Below are positions 27,292 to 36,306 of a stretch of DNA of 64,000 nt, one piece after another. Source of the DNA: Bacillota bacterium (GTDB lineage: Bacteria; Bacillota_A; Clostridia; Lachnospirales; Lachnospiraceae). Position 1 is the stretch's first letter, and each line of letters begins with the position of its first letter. The notes beneath the pieces are model-generated. The model saw only the letters and a program-made list of their open reading frames with translations. It made no database searches and was not told the DNA's origin. The stretch is taken from positions 1-64,000 of the forward strand of contig JAEZTQ010000037.1 in assembly GCA_023443625.1 (NCBI GenBank). Reading direction: 5' to 3'. Made by a program: the position numbers and the translations under genes.

Positions 27292-27395
27292 TAATTGCTT
27301 TATAATCATTCTATTGTTATTACTAAGATTAATCAAAAGCATAAATAACAAATGGATTATTAATAAAATACATAATATAAGGAGATAGACTAAAA

Positions 27396-29528
27396 ATGAG
27401 CAAAATCAAGGCTGTGAAAAGTTTACTTAAGCTACTTATGGTTATTCTAATATTTATGGTAGCATTTAATCCCAAGTCGGAAGCCATGGCTTCTTCGAAG
27501 AGCATATCACTTAATAAAACCAGTGCAATGCTTAAAGTAGGGAAAACCTTAAAATTAACTGTTTCTAATGCCCCTTCTACTGTAAAATGGAGCACGGATA
27601 ATAAGAAAATAGCTACGGTACAGAATGGACTGGTTACAGCAAAAAGTGCAGGAACTGCAAATATTAAGGCCAGAAGCGGATCAAAGACTGTAACCTGTAA
27701 GATCACTGTTTATCAACCGGCCAAAAAAGTAGTATTAAAGCCGGATTCAGAATATATTGAGGTTGGTGATACCTTCAAAGTAACAGCCCAGATAACTCCT
27801 GAGGATGCTACTTATAAGACATTAACCTGGAGCGTAGATAATGAGTATTACTGGTATCCTGCAATAGAACAGGTATCAAAGAACAAATTCAAAGCTATTG
27901 GGGAAGGAAAAGCCACAATTATTGCCTATCAGAAAAATACCAAGAAGTATTATAAATTAGAGGTTGAGGTAAAAGATGCTCTTGGTCCCTTTCATATTGA
28001 GGCAAATGGTCAAAAAGTTACTTCATTAACTACCTTTGTTGGAGGACATGCTATAATAAGTGGCGTTATGGATAATGCCAATAAATACTGGTATGATGAG
28101 GAAAAAGAATTCAAATATTCCATAAAAGACACTAATATTGCATTGGTGGATGACAGGGGCCAAATCACGGCATTAGCAGCGGGCACTACTAGTGTTATTG
28201 TTACAGCTGAAAATGGCAAATCCGTATCCTGTAAGCTCGTGGTCACACAAGAGAAGAAAGCCTTAGCCATAGATACCTTCTATGCTGATAATATATTTAG
28301 CAGAGTTGGATTAGGCAACTATGGAAATTGGAGTAATTGGTCTAACGCAGATAATACTTATATTATTAAATTGAATGATCAAATCTGTCTGTTAAACCAC
28401 ATTTCAAAAGATACTAGCCAGAGTATTGAAGTTTACTTTTATGATCAAAAGCTTAATTATTTGAAACAGAAGACGATGGAATTACCCTATACGGAATGGG
28501 GCGGCTTTTACCAGGGTGAGGATGGGTATTATTATGCTGCAGTTGGGCAAACAAATGAGGAGCAGGATGATTCTAAAACAGTATTTTCCATAATAAAAAT
28601 GGATAGTGATTTCAAAGAAATAGGTAGGTGTAATATAACTGGAGCAGAATGCAGTACAAGAATTCCATATGATGTGGGATTTGCCAGAATGACAATGGAT
28701 GGTACCACCCTGATCGTGCATACTGACCGTGAACGTTATACCTCAAGTGATGGTCTTAATCATCAGTCCAACATTACCTTTGTAATCGATACAACCACAA
28801 TGAAGCAATATTATGTTGGTGCTTTATTTCCTTACAATCATGTTAGCCATTCCTTTAATCAATTCGTTAAAATGGATGGTAAAAATCTAATTTACCTTGA
28901 TCATGGAGATGCTTATCCACGGTCTGTTGTTATGCAAACTCACTATAATTTTTCGCTTTATGGCTGGAGTGATACTTACAGGAGCAGACCGGCTACTAAT
29001 TCCCTGGATCTTTTAGATATCGTAGGAGCTACCGGAAATAATTATACAGGAACCAAGGTTAACGGCTTTGAAATTGGTACCAGTCATAATATTGTTGCAG
29101 GTGTTTCCATTCCTCATGACACAATGACTGTTGATGAGCTGGTGACATCTGATGTGAAAAATGTATATATTTCCCTTGCCTCCAAGGACGGCAGTGAATC
29201 GGAGCTAGTATGGCTGACGGATTATCAATCAGGGGGAGGAATTAGTGCAGAAAATCTACGTATGGTTAAAATTACAGAGGATAAATTTGCCCTGATCTAT
29301 CAGATTGATAAGGGCAAGTCCGATAGCACAGGCTTAATTATCATAGATTCAAATGGTAAAGTTTTAGAGAAGAAGGAGTATGACATATTCTTCTCCTGTT
29401 ATACTCAGCCAATATATTATGATAATTCTATTCTGTGGATTGATAGTACTTATTCTAGCTGGGATTATTGGTATGAAGATACTAATAAAAAGATTGAGCA
29501 GTGTCAGTTTACCAGAATTTATCTATAA
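27396..29528 (+). CDS. Secreted BIG2-repeat protein with C-terminal propeller-like region
   Basis: A 710-residue protein with a signal peptide ending near residue 31. BIG2-type repeats follow at about 32-105, 110-195 and 200-290 (WSTDNKKIATVQNGLVTAKS; WSVDNEYYWYP; FKYSIKDTNIALVDDRGQIT). The ~410-residue remainder is aromatic- and Asp-rich with repeating strands such as IIKMDSDFKEIGRCNI and IIIDSNGKVLEKKEY, suggesting a beta-propeller (inference). No LPXTG or SLH anchor is present. It is probably a surface or polysaccharide-binding protein. A strong bidirectional terminator follows. AAGGAGA precedes the ATG. Confidence 0.8.
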   Translation: MSKIKAVKSLLKLLMVILIFMVAFNPKSEAMASSKSISLNKTSAMLKVGKTLKLTVSNAPSTVKWSTDNKKIATVQNGLVTAKSAGTANIKARSGSKTVTCKITVYQPAKKVVLKPDSEYIEVGDTFKVTAQITPEDATYKTLTWSVDNEYYWYPAIEQVSKNKFKAIGEGKATIIAYQKNTKKYYKLEVEVKDALGPFHIEANGQKVTSLTTFVGGHAIISGVMDNANKYWYDEEKEFKYSIKDTNIALVDDRGQITALAAGTTSVIVTAENGKSVSCKLVVTQEKKALAIDTFYADNIFSRVGLGNYGNWSNWSNADNTYIIKLNDQICLLNHISKDTSQSIEVYFYDQKLNYLKQKTMELPYTEWGGFYQGEDGYYYAAVGQTNEEQDDSKTVFSIIKMDSDFKEIGRCNITGAECSTRIPYDVGFARMTMDGTTLIVHTDRERYTSSDGLNHQSNITFVIDTTTMKQYYVGALFPYNHVSHSFNQFVKMDGKNLIYLDHGDAYPRSVVMQTHYNFSLYGWSDTYRSRPATNSLDLLDIVGATGNNYTGTKVNGFEIGTSHNIVAGVSIPHDTMTVDELVTSDVKNVYISLASKDGSESELVWLTDYQSGGGISAENLRMVKITEDKFALIYQIDKGKSDSTGLIIIDSNGKVLEKKEYDIFFSCYTQPIYYDNSILWIDSTYSSWDYWYEDTNKKIEQCQFTRIYL

Positions 29529-29591
29529 TCTTATTATTACTATAATGTGTTAGGAAGCAAATTCCATATTGCTTCTTATTATCTGAAATTC

Positions 29592-29646
29592 GGAAAAGAG
29601 GGTATCCCCAAAGCTATTAAATGACTTAAGGAATACCCTCTTTTCC
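29592..29646. terminator. Bidirectional terminator between convergent genes
   Basis: A perfect 14-bp stem (29592-29605 with 29633-29646, GGAAAAGAGGGTAT and its complement) carries A-rich and T-rich flanks on both strands. It separates the BIG2 gene from the DUF4179 gene. Confidence 0.8.
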
Positions 29647-29680
29647 ATAAAAAATAGAGAACGGTGCCACATATATCTTA

Positions 29681-31048
29681 CTAATCTATTTCAATTTCTA
29701 TAGGTTTATCAAGTTCTATCATTGGTGACATACTTCTTTTTAAGATTAACTTATTATCCTCTGGCCAGACAAGGGATAGGTTATTCTCTACGGTGCTCTC
29801 TAGCTGTGAAAAGCTTTGTTCATAGAAGGAATAGGTATTTCCCTGGCTATCTTTATAATCCTGTTCAAAAAAGCCGAAGGCAACTTTACTTTCAAGGGTA
29901 AAAGTTATATATGCTTTATCCTCAACCTTCTCAATACTCTTAATCATCATCCCCTTAATAGAAGGTGTCATAGTCTTTTCTGATAAATCAAGGGTAATCT
30001 CTGCTTCTGTTTTATCATATACGCGTATGCCAGTGATTTGTATCTTATCAATGGAATTAGTCTTAAAATAATCTCCCTCTAAATAATATAAAACATGCCC
30101 ATTCTCATCAGGCCCTATAGCAGAGATACCACCGGAGCCTCCCCAAACTTCTCCATGATTATCAATAGCATTAAATTCTAAGCCATTAATTATTCCCCTA
30201 TTTTCTTGAGAGTAGCTTATACTTAGCTCTGTACCTGTGGGATATTCTGCAACAGAATTAATTCGAAGGGTTTGACCGTCTATAATGACGTCTTTATTTA
30301 TAGTTGTGACCTTAGGACTGGGAGGTTCCCCTAATGTCAATTTAAACTCATATATACCAAGTACAGTAAGTACAGGTTTACTGGGCTCATATATTTCCTT
30401 GTATAGGTTTGTATTATCCGAGGGTTGATTAGAATTATCTTTATACAAGGCTACAGAGAGTGTTATATCCTGGGGAATTGGAGCATCAGCGGAACGTATA
30501 CTGATATATAGGAGTTCATCCTTATCTTTATCTATCCCTCCTAGATAAGAGGGGCTTTCACTTGCGAATTCCCGGAATTCTTCTCCTGTGGTATTATCAA
30601 TAATTTTATCAATTTGCATACTGATGACACTTTCTTCTTTTCTTATTTTCTCTGGTAACTGAAAGAATAATACCAAGCGTTTACTATCAGATATTACATA
30701 TGCTAGACTTAGGCTTTGATTATTGCTTGTTGCCACAAGATTCACTTCCTTGGCATATTGATTCTGAACTGCATTCTCCAGGCTTTTATCAAAACTTACA
30801 TATTCCGCCAGGGTACCCAGGAGGGGGATTTTATAAATCGCCTCCGCCACCGCCGTGGAGGTATTTACCATACCTACAAATAGTAGAAATAGGGCAGCTG
30901 TACACCCTATTATTCTGATGCAGGTATTTCTTCTTTTTCTTCTCAATCGGTGTTTTAGCCGCAAATTCATAGCATTTATTTCTTCTGGATAAGTAGAAGC
31001 TTCTTCATAGGAAACCTCATATTCCCTTCTTCGGTCCTTATCGATCAT
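29681..31048 (-). CDS. DUF4179 anti-sigma factor (partner of the sigma factor at 31061)
   Basis: A 455-residue single-pass membrane protein. The cytoplasmic N-terminus is about 45 residues, the helix is at about 46-63 (IIGCTAALFLLFVGMVNTST), and the DUF4179 signature VAEAIYKIPLLGTLAEYVSF comes just after it. A large extracytoplasmic region follows. DUF4179 proteins are encoded next to ECF sigma factors and are thought to hold them inactive until an envelope signal arrives. The gene starts 12 bp after the sigma stop with TAGGAGG as ribosome site, so the pair is one transcript. The signal is unknown. Confidence 0.85.
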   Translation of the reverse strand: MIDKDRRREYEVSYEEASTYPEEINAMNLRLKHRLRRKRRNTCIRIIGCTAALFLLFVGMVNTSTAVAEAIYKIPLLGTLAEYVSFDKSLENAVQNQYAKEVNLVATSNNQSLSLAYVISDSKRLVLFFQLPEKIRKEESVISMQIDKIIDNTTGEEFREFASESPSYLGGIDKDKDELLYISIRSADAPIPQDITLSVALYKDNSNQPSDNTNLYKEIYEPSKPVLTVLGIYEFKLTLGEPPSPKVTTINKDVIIDGQTLRINSVAEYPTGTELSISYSQENRGIINGLEFNAIDNHGEVWGGSGGISAIGPDENGHVLYYLEGDYFKTNSIDKIQITGIRVYDKTEAEITLDLSEKTMTPSIKGMMIKSIEKVEDKAYITFTLESKVAFGFFEQDYKDSQGNTYSFYEQSFSQLESTVENNLSLVWPEDNKLILKRSMSPMIELDKPIEIEID

Positions 31049-31060
31049 AGTCTCAACCTC

Positions 31061-31528
31061 CTAATCTTCCAATTCTAAACGAAGTAGCTGTAATGCCCTA
31101 CGCTCTCTGGTTGCTACGGTACCTTGGGGTAGCTCAAGTATAGCGGCTGTTTCCACAAGAGTATAACCACCATAGTATCGCAGATAAATTATTTTTGACA
31201 AATCTGTGGGAAGCTTCCTCAGGGCTTCCTTTAAGGGAAGCTTGTCATAAGCTTCTATAGCTTCCTCTTCTGGTAGCTCATTGGTAAGTATTTCACGTTT
31301 GTTCTTACGAAGTATTTGCAGACATTCATTGATTAGAATTCGTGTAAGCCAAGTCTTTAAAAACTCTGGTTTTTTTAATTTATGGCGATTGATATACCCT
31401 TTATAACAGGCTTCATCCAAGGCATCTAATGCGAGAGTTTTATCATTCATATAGCTATAAGCGATGCGATATAGGCTTTCTTTATATTGCTCCATTTGTG
31501 CTGCATATTCCCTTTTATTAATAGCCAT
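31061..31528 (-). CDS. ECF-type RNA polymerase sigma factor 1
   Basis: A 155-residue sigma factor with region 2 (YSYMNDKTLALDALDEACYK) and region 4 (LVETAAILELPQGTVATRER). It has no region 3, as in ECF sigmas. The ATG at 31528 is chosen because AGGAGG lies 6 bp upstream; the in-frame ATG at 31558 is upstream of that site. It directs RNA polymerase to its own regulon and is controlled by the downstream DUF4179 protein. It is divergent from a second sigma/anti-sigma pair 221 bp away. Confidence 0.9.
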   Translation of the reverse strand: MAINKREYAAQMEQYKESLYRIAYSYMNDKTLALDALDEACYKGYINRHKLKKPEFLKTWLTRILINECLQILRKNKREILTNELPEEEAIEAYDKLPLKEALRKLPTDLSKIIYLRYYGGYTLVETAAILELPQGTVATRERRALQLLRLELED

Positions 31529-31749
31529 CTTTCCCCTCCTTCTACTTATTAGATGCATAAGATTGGTAATTTTATTGAACTTTTTTTATTTTATTATTAA
31601 AATAATATATAAGCAAGTTAGATTGTTTCTTTTTATTTATTATTTAAGAGAAAAAGTTATACAATAAAATGAACCTTTTTCATTTTCATTACAATATATA
31701 AGTAGATGGTGTAATAAATACAAAGAGCTGACAAAAGGAGACAATAGAA
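31529..31749. promoter_or_regulatory. Divergent promoter region between two ECF sigma genes
   Basis: A 221-bp AT-rich spacer carrying the start sites for both sigma/anti-sigma operons. TGAACC at 31670-31675, oriented toward the rightward sigma gene, resembles an ECF -35 element. The matching -10 is not clear, so autoregulation is only suggested. Confidence 0.4.
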
Positions 31750-32277
31750 GTGACTAGACAAGAACTTAATTCTTTGATTATTGAATATGGTAAATATGTA
31801 TATAGCTTCTGTTGTAATCTTACAAGGAATCGGAATGAGGCTGACGATTTGTATCAAGATACCATTCTAAAAGCGGTTGAGTTACGCCACAAACTCGACA
31901 GCAGTGGCAACCCTAAGAACTACCTTATAGGAATATCAATAAAGCTCTGGCAAAATCAGAAGAGAAAACATGCCCAAAGAAACCAAATCCTGCCCTTGGA
32001 AGAGCTAAAGGAAAATATGCTCTCTATCTTAGAGGATGCAGAGCTGCAACCAGAAGCACAAGTTCTAAGGCAAGAGTTGAAGGAGGCCGTGCGAAGTGGA
32101 ATTAAAAAACTTCCGGACAAATTACAGACAGTGTTATACATGCACTATACAGCAGAGATGAGTTTGGAGGAGATAGCCAGAGCATTACATATTCCCAAGG
32201 GTACAGTGAAAAGCAGACTGTTCAAGGGAAGAAGATTATTAAAAGAAATTATGGAGGTGCAAGAGTATGGACTATAA
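31750..32277 (+). CDS. ECF-type RNA polymerase sigma factor 2
   Basis: A 175-residue sigma factor. Region 2 includes NRNEADDLYQDTILKAVE and region 4 MSLEEIARALHIPKGTVKSR. The start is GTG with AAAGGAGA about 8 bp upstream. Its 3' end overlaps the anti-sigma gene by 11 bp, a typical translationally coupled arrangement. It is only distantly similar to sigma factor 1, so the two modules probably read different signals. Confidence 0.9.
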   Translation: MTRQELNSLIIEYGKYVYSFCCNLTRNRNEADDLYQDTILKAVELRHKLDSSGNPKNYLIGISIKLWQNQKRKHAQRNQILPLEELKENMLSILEDAELQPEAQVLRQELKEAVRSGIKKLPDKLQTVLYMHYTAEMSLEEIARALHIPKGTVKSRLFKGRRLLKEIMEVQEYGL

Positions 32278-33064
32278 GGATATTGACCATTTATTAAAAG
32301 TAACCCTTTCGCCATCAGAGTGCCCTTCACAAGAATTAAATAACAGAATTTTAAGTCGAATGAAGGAGAGTAACGAAATGAAAATAAGAAATAAAAGACA
32401 TGTTTTGGCAGTATGTATTGTAACATTGTGCCTATTTATCATACCGGCATCGGTCTATGCAGCATATAAGTACCTATCGCCTAAGGAAGCAGCAATAAAA
32501 ATGGGGGATAGTAAATTAGGAGGTGCTTTTGATGAGAAGGGAGCCGAAGTACTAGAGACAGTAACGGACGGTAGGTATAAGGTCACCTATCTTGGACATG
32601 TGACAGGAGAAGGAATTAGTGAAAGAACAGGGTCAGCTTGGGATATGAATCCAGAACGCACCTATGTAGCGGTTGCCATAGAGAGTACGGATGGGACTCC
32701 AATCTCTTATGATGATAGTTTTTTTGTATCTCCTCTTATTAAAGGACTAGAGCCTTGGTTGTATAATATTGCAAGTATGAACGGAAGTTACATAGCAGAA
32801 ATTATTGATGGTGTTCTATATCGTATTATTGAATGTGATAATGTGGAGATATTTGCTGATAGACAGTTATATCTAGCAGTCTCTGATACCAACTTCTTTA
32901 GTAATGAAGCTTTTGCTTATGACCTGGATTCAGGAGAAATATCTATAGAAGAGGGATATGCAGGAACCAATTTATTATTTGATTTGAAATTAGATCCCTC
33001 TAAGGCCGATGAGGTAAAAGTAAAGGATTATTTAGAACAACTAGATAAGGCATGGCAAGAGTAA
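32267..33064 (+). CDS. Membrane anti-sigma factor (DUF4179-like), partner of sigma factor 2
   Basis: A 265-residue single-pass protein. The N-terminal cytoplasmic ~45 residues should hold the sigma-binding segment, the helix is at about 46-63 (VLAVCIVTLCLFIIPASVYA), and a ~200-residue extracytoplasmic domain begins with SPKEAAIKMGDSKLGGAF. It overlaps the sigma gene by 11 bp. Family assignment is by architecture and gene pairing, since the DUF4179 core is less clear than in the protein at 29681. Confidence 0.75.
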   Translation: MDYKDIDHLLKVTLSPSECPSQELNNRILSRMKESNEMKIRNKRHVLAVCIVTLCLFIIPASVYAAYKYLSPKEAAIKMGDSKLGGAFDEKGAEVLETVTDGRYKVTYLGHVTGEGISERTGSAWDMNPERTYVAVAIESTDGTPISYDDSFFVSPLIKGLEPWLYNIASMNGSYIAEIIDGVLYRIIECDNVEIFADRQLYLAVSDTNFFSNEAFAYDLDSGEISIEEGYAGTNLLFDLKLDPSKADEVKVKDYLEQLDKAWQE

Positions 33065-33123
33065 GTAACTTCCTCTAATGAGACAGCAAGTTAGCCGTAA
33101 ATTAATTAGTATTATGAGAACTT

Positions 33124-33148
33124 AGCCCCGTACCTTGGGGCTATTTTT
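33124..33148 (+). terminator. Terminator of the sigma 2/anti-sigma operon
   Basis: AGCCCC (33124-33129) pairs with GGGGCT (33137-33142), followed by TTTTT. Confidence 0.75.
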
Positions 33149-33281
33149 CTTTCCGTTGCTTAATAAAAAAATATATGATAAGATTATTTTTGTATCTTAA
33201 ATACGTGACTATATTGGAGCGTAACTATAAGGTTATGCTACTTTTTATAAATAGCTTCATACAATGAAAGGACTTTTAGTA

Positions 33282-34121
33282 ATGGGAATATTAATTGATA
33301 ATAAATACATACCAGCTTTTTATCCACAAGAAGATCCAACAAAAAGTCCATGGGTTCTTGGGTTTTCCCGGAACAAGCTAATAATGACAAAAAGGGAAGG
33401 CAAATTATATATACCAGGAAAAAGCGACTTGGGGAAAATCCTACCAGAGGATGAAAAGATGCTATATATGGGGAGCTATGAAGGACATGACTGCTATTGT
33501 ATAATCTTAAAAGAAGATTTTAATTTACCAGAGGATATGGAGTTGGTGGAACGAAGAGAAATGACACCTCTATCTGACGATGCCGGGTTATTTCTTCTTG
33601 CAGGAGCTGCCCACCACATTTTACATTGGAGTATGATGAATCAGTTTTGCGGTAGATGCGGACATAAGAATGAGGATAAAAAGGATGAGAGAGCTAAGGT
33701 CTGCCCTAACTGTGCTAATCTGGTCTATCCTCGTATATCACCGGCGACGATAACGGCAGTTTTTCGTGATGACCAGATATTACTTGCCCATAACCGTAAC
33801 TTCAGACCGAATTTCTATAGCCTTATTGCAGGCTATGTTGAAGCTGGAGAAACCTTAGAGCAGTGTGTAGAACGTGAGATTTTTGAAGAGGTAGGAATAA
33901 AGGTTAAGAATATCCGTTACTTTAGCAGCCAACCCTGGTCCTTTCCAGATGCTTTGATGCTAGCATTTACAGCCGAATATGAAAGTGGCGACATCAATGT
34001 AGATCAAGAGGAAATCACTGATGCCGCTTGGTATAGTAGATATAATTTGCCTGTGATTCCAACCACCGATAGTATTGCAGGAAAAATAATTAAATGGTAC
34101 CAAGAGGGCAATAGCTTATAA
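33282..34121 (+). CDS. nudC: NAD(P)H pyrophosphatase NudC (RNA de-NADding Nudix hydrolase)
   Basis: A 279-residue protein with the NudC layout: N-terminal domain, four-Cys zinc ribbon (CGRCGHKNEDKKDERAK then CPNC) and Nudix box GYVEAGETLEQCVEREIFEE at about residues 187-206. The NudC-specific SQPWSFPDALMLAF follows, the quintet that selects NAD(H). It hydrolyses NADH to NMNH and AMP, and NudC enzymes also remove NAD caps from RNA. The ATG at 33282 has AAAGGA 9 bp upstream; an in-frame ATG at 33264 lies before that site. It is convergent with the aldo-keto reductase, leaving only 2 bp between stops. Confidence 0.9.
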   Translation: MGILIDNKYIPAFYPQEDPTKSPWVLGFSRNKLIMTKREGKLYIPGKSDLGKILPEDEKMLYMGSYEGHDCYCIILKEDFNLPEDMELVERREMTPLSDDAGLFLLAGAAHHILHWSMMNQFCGRCGHKNEDKKDERAKVCPNCANLVYPRISPATITAVFRDDQILLAHNRNFRPNFYSLIAGYVEAGETLEQCVEREIFEEVGIKVKNIRYFSSQPWSFPDALMLAFTAEYESGDINVDQEEITDAAWYSRYNLPVIPTTDSIAGKIIKWYQEGNSL

Positions 34122-34123
34122 TG

Positions 34124-35044
34124 TTAAGGTAAAATATTACCAGCGGATAAATAGATTTCATACCATTCTTCTCTGGTTAGATATAGGTCATTAGCTTTCA
34201 TGATTTCTTCTAGGCGTTGTTCATTCATGGTACCTGTCACCGGCTGCATTTTGGCAGGATGTCTTAATAACCAGGCCATGGCAATGGTAGTATTACTTAC
34301 TTCATATTTTTGAGAAATTTTATTAATGGTTTCATTTAGTTTTAGGAATTTGTCATTATCTAAGAATACACCTTCAAAAAAACCATATTGATAAGGAGAC
34401 CAGGGCTGGATTGTAATGTCATAGAGTCTGCAAAAATCTAGAATACTTCCATCCCTATCGAGGGCCTTATCTGTTAACATATTAACTTCTAGACCATTAC
34501 TAATCATATTGGCATTCATTACACTTAGCTGCATCTGATTGGCAATAATGGGTTGTTTCACATGTTTTTGTAATAGCTTAATCTGCATAGGCTTTTGATT
34601 GGATACACCAAAGTGACGAACCTTGCCGGACTGGCTTAACTGATCAAAAGCCTCAGCTACTTCTTCTGGTTCTACAAGGGCATCAGGTCTATGAAGGAGT
34701 AAAATATCTAGATAGTCTGTTTTTAATCTTTTTAAAATTCCATCCACTGATTTTAAGATATGCTCTTTAGAAAAATCAAACATCAGTCCTGGTCTGATAC
34801 CACACTTTGATTGTAATATCATTGTTTCTCGTAATGAGGGGGTCATCTCTACAGCATCAGCAAATAAATCCTCACAGATGCCATCCCCGTAAATATCTGC
34901 ATGGTCAAAGAAGTTAGCCTTAAGTTCCAGAGCTTTATCAATAAATTTCTTGGCTTGTGGTTTATCAAGGCTATTTATTCTCATACAACCAACAGCAATG
35001 TTAGGAACATATAAACCACTTTTACCTAGTTCAATTGTTTTCAT
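34124..35044 (-). CDS. Aldo/keto reductase (YdhF-like subfamily)
   Basis: A 306-residue NAD(P)H-dependent (beta/alpha)8 oxidoreductase. The catalytic tetrad is visible: Asp and Tyr in DHADIYGDG (about 48-56), Lys in LQSKCGI (about 79) and His in LLLHRPD (about 115). FGVSNQKPMQIKLL and the C-terminal PVTGTMNEQRLEEI are typical of the YdhF/YcsN group. Physiological substrate is unknown. GGAGAA precedes the ATG. Confidence 0.92.
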   Translation of the reverse strand: MKTIELGKSGLYVPNIAVGCMRINSLDKPQAKKFIDKALELKANFFDHADIYGDGICEDLFADAVEMTPSLRETMILQSKCGIRPGLMFDFSKEHILKSVDGILKRLKTDYLDILLLHRPDALVEPEEVAEAFDQLSQSGKVRHFGVSNQKPMQIKLLQKHVKQPIIANQMQLSVMNANMISNGLEVNMLTDKALDRDGSILDFCRLYDITIQPWSPYQYGFFEGVFLDNDKFLKLNETINKISQKYEVSNTTIAMAWLLRHPAKMQPVTGTMNEQRLEEIMKANDLYLTREEWYEIYLSAGNILP

Positions 35045-35167
35045 TGGATTTTCTCCTATTATGTTTTAAGTATAATAAAAGTATAACATTACAAATAATT
35101 GTGTAAGTTATACTTTTATTATCTAACTATTTTCTTAAGCTATGCTCATTCATTGATAGAATATTTC

Positions 35168-35701
35168 TTAATAGTTTTCTTTTCTAATTTCAAAGTAGCT
35201 CTGAGCATGGTAGCAAACTGGGCATACCTTAGGAGCTTGTTTGCCCATAACAAGGTGTCCACAGTTACGGCATTCCCACATAGATTCACCAGCTTTTTCA
35301 AATACTGCTTTCATCTCAACATTGTTAAGTAATGCACGATATCTCTCTTCGTGAGCCTTCTCTATCTGTGCAACCGCTCTGAATTGAGCTGCAAGAGCAG
35401 TAAAGCCTTCTTCTTCAGCATCCTTAGCAAAGCCTTCATACATATCTGTCCATTCGTAGTTTTCGCCTTCAGCTGCATGTAAAAGGTTAGCTGCAGTGTC
35501 ACCAAGTTCACCAAGAGCTTTAAACCATAATTTTGCATGTTCTTTCTCATTCTCAGCTGTCTTTGTGAAAAGCTCAGCAATTTGCTCATAACCCTCTTTT
35601 TTTGCAACGGATGCAAAATATGTATATTTGTTTCTTGCTTGGCTTTCACCTGCAAATGCAGCAGCTAAATTCTTCTCTGTTTTAGTACCCTTATAGTTCA
35701 T
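35168..35701 (-). CDS. rbr: Rubrerythrin
   Basis: A 177-residue non-haem iron peroxidase. The N-terminal four-helix diiron domain has the two E-x-x-[RH] type helices ([14 protein letters not shown] and [12 protein letters not shown]). The C-terminal rubredoxin-like domain carries CRNCGHLV and CPVC for one Fe(SCys)4. It reduces hydrogen peroxide in anaerobes, taking electrons from rubredoxin or NADH oxidoreductases. It is monocistronic, with AAGGAGG before the ATG. The upstream 250 bp shared with the PadR gene contain ATCGAT-type dyads, but I could not assign a PerR box. Confidence 0.93.
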   Translation of the reverse strand: MNYKGTKTEKNLAAAFAGESQARNKYTYFASVAKKEGYEQIAELFTKTAENEKEHAKLWFKALGELGDTAANLLHAAEGENYEWTDMYEGFAKDAEEEGFTALAAQFRAVAQIEKAHEERYRALLNNVEMKAVFEKAGESMWECRNCGHLVMGKQAPKVCPVCYHAQSYFEIRKENY

Positions 35702-35895
35702 GAAATTTCCTCCTTGCCTATACCGAATATGATAATATTTACTATCGATAGCTTAATAATATTACCGATAGGTAGTAGTATTATAGCATATTTTTAAAAT
35801 GTTGTGAATACCTATATGGCAATAATTGAGACCTATTTGAGAAGCCTTTCTTAAACTTTATAATGGTTGACATATATTAATGTTACAAAATTTAA

Positions 35896-35935
35896 TATTG
35901 TCATATTGACAATAGTGTACGACGTACAGTATAAT
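35896..35935 (+). promoter_or_regulatory. Consensus promoter with embedded operator for the PadR operon
   Basis: TTGACA (35906-35911) and TATAAT (35930-35935) are both perfect, 18 bp apart. Between them lies TGTAC-GAC-GTACA (35916-35928), a dyad of the kind bound by PadR repressors. The -35 also sits in a 19-bp perfect palindrome (TATTGTCA-TAT-TGACAATA, 35896-35914). Binding by the product of the next gene would block polymerase, giving autorepression (inference). Confidence 0.7.
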
Positions 35936-35952
35936 GAAATCGAGGTGATGAT

Positions 35953-36306
35953 ATGAATTCAATGGAAGAGATACTTAACTCATTAACGGTAGAACTAAAA
36001 AGAGGTACATTAGTACTTCTAGTTCTTAGTCAATTAAGTAAAAATGAATATGGATATTCTTTGGTACAGAAGTTGGAAGAGAAGAATGCTCCAATTGAAG
36101 CAGGAACACTCTATCCCCTCCTGCGAAGATTGGAAAAACAGAAATTATTAGTAAGTGAATGGGATACAAGTGAAAGTAGACCTCGCAAGTTTTATACCTT
36201 GAGTGAAGAAGGTAAGGAAGTTTATGAGCAGCTTAAAAAGGAATGGAAAACAATTTCAGAATTGTTAGAAACATTGTTAGAGGAGGAGAAGAATGAAACT
36301 CATTGA
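35953..36306 (+). CDS. PadR-family transcriptional repressor
   Basis: A 117-residue protein with the winged-helix PadR fold: KRGTLVLLVLSQLSKNEYGY at about 15-34, then the wing AGTLYPLLRRLEKQKLLVSE. It is of the short PadR (s1) type with little C-terminal extension. GAGGTGAT precedes the ATG. It overlaps the next gene by 14 bp, so repressor and membrane protein are coupled, a common PadR/HAAS arrangement. The operator in its own promoter suggests autorepression. Confidence 0.92.
   Translation: MNSMEEILNSLTVELKRGTLVLLVLSQLSKNEYGYSLVQKLEEKNAPIEAGTLYPLLRRLEKQKLLVSEWDTSESRPRKFYTLSEEGKEVYEQLKKEWKTISELLETLLEEEKNETH

Noticed and set aside
35702..35800. PerR/Fur box upstream of rubrerythrin
   Set aside because: Imperfect TAATATTAC/GTAGTATTA-type dyads exist, but none matches a PerR or Fur consensus well enough to report.
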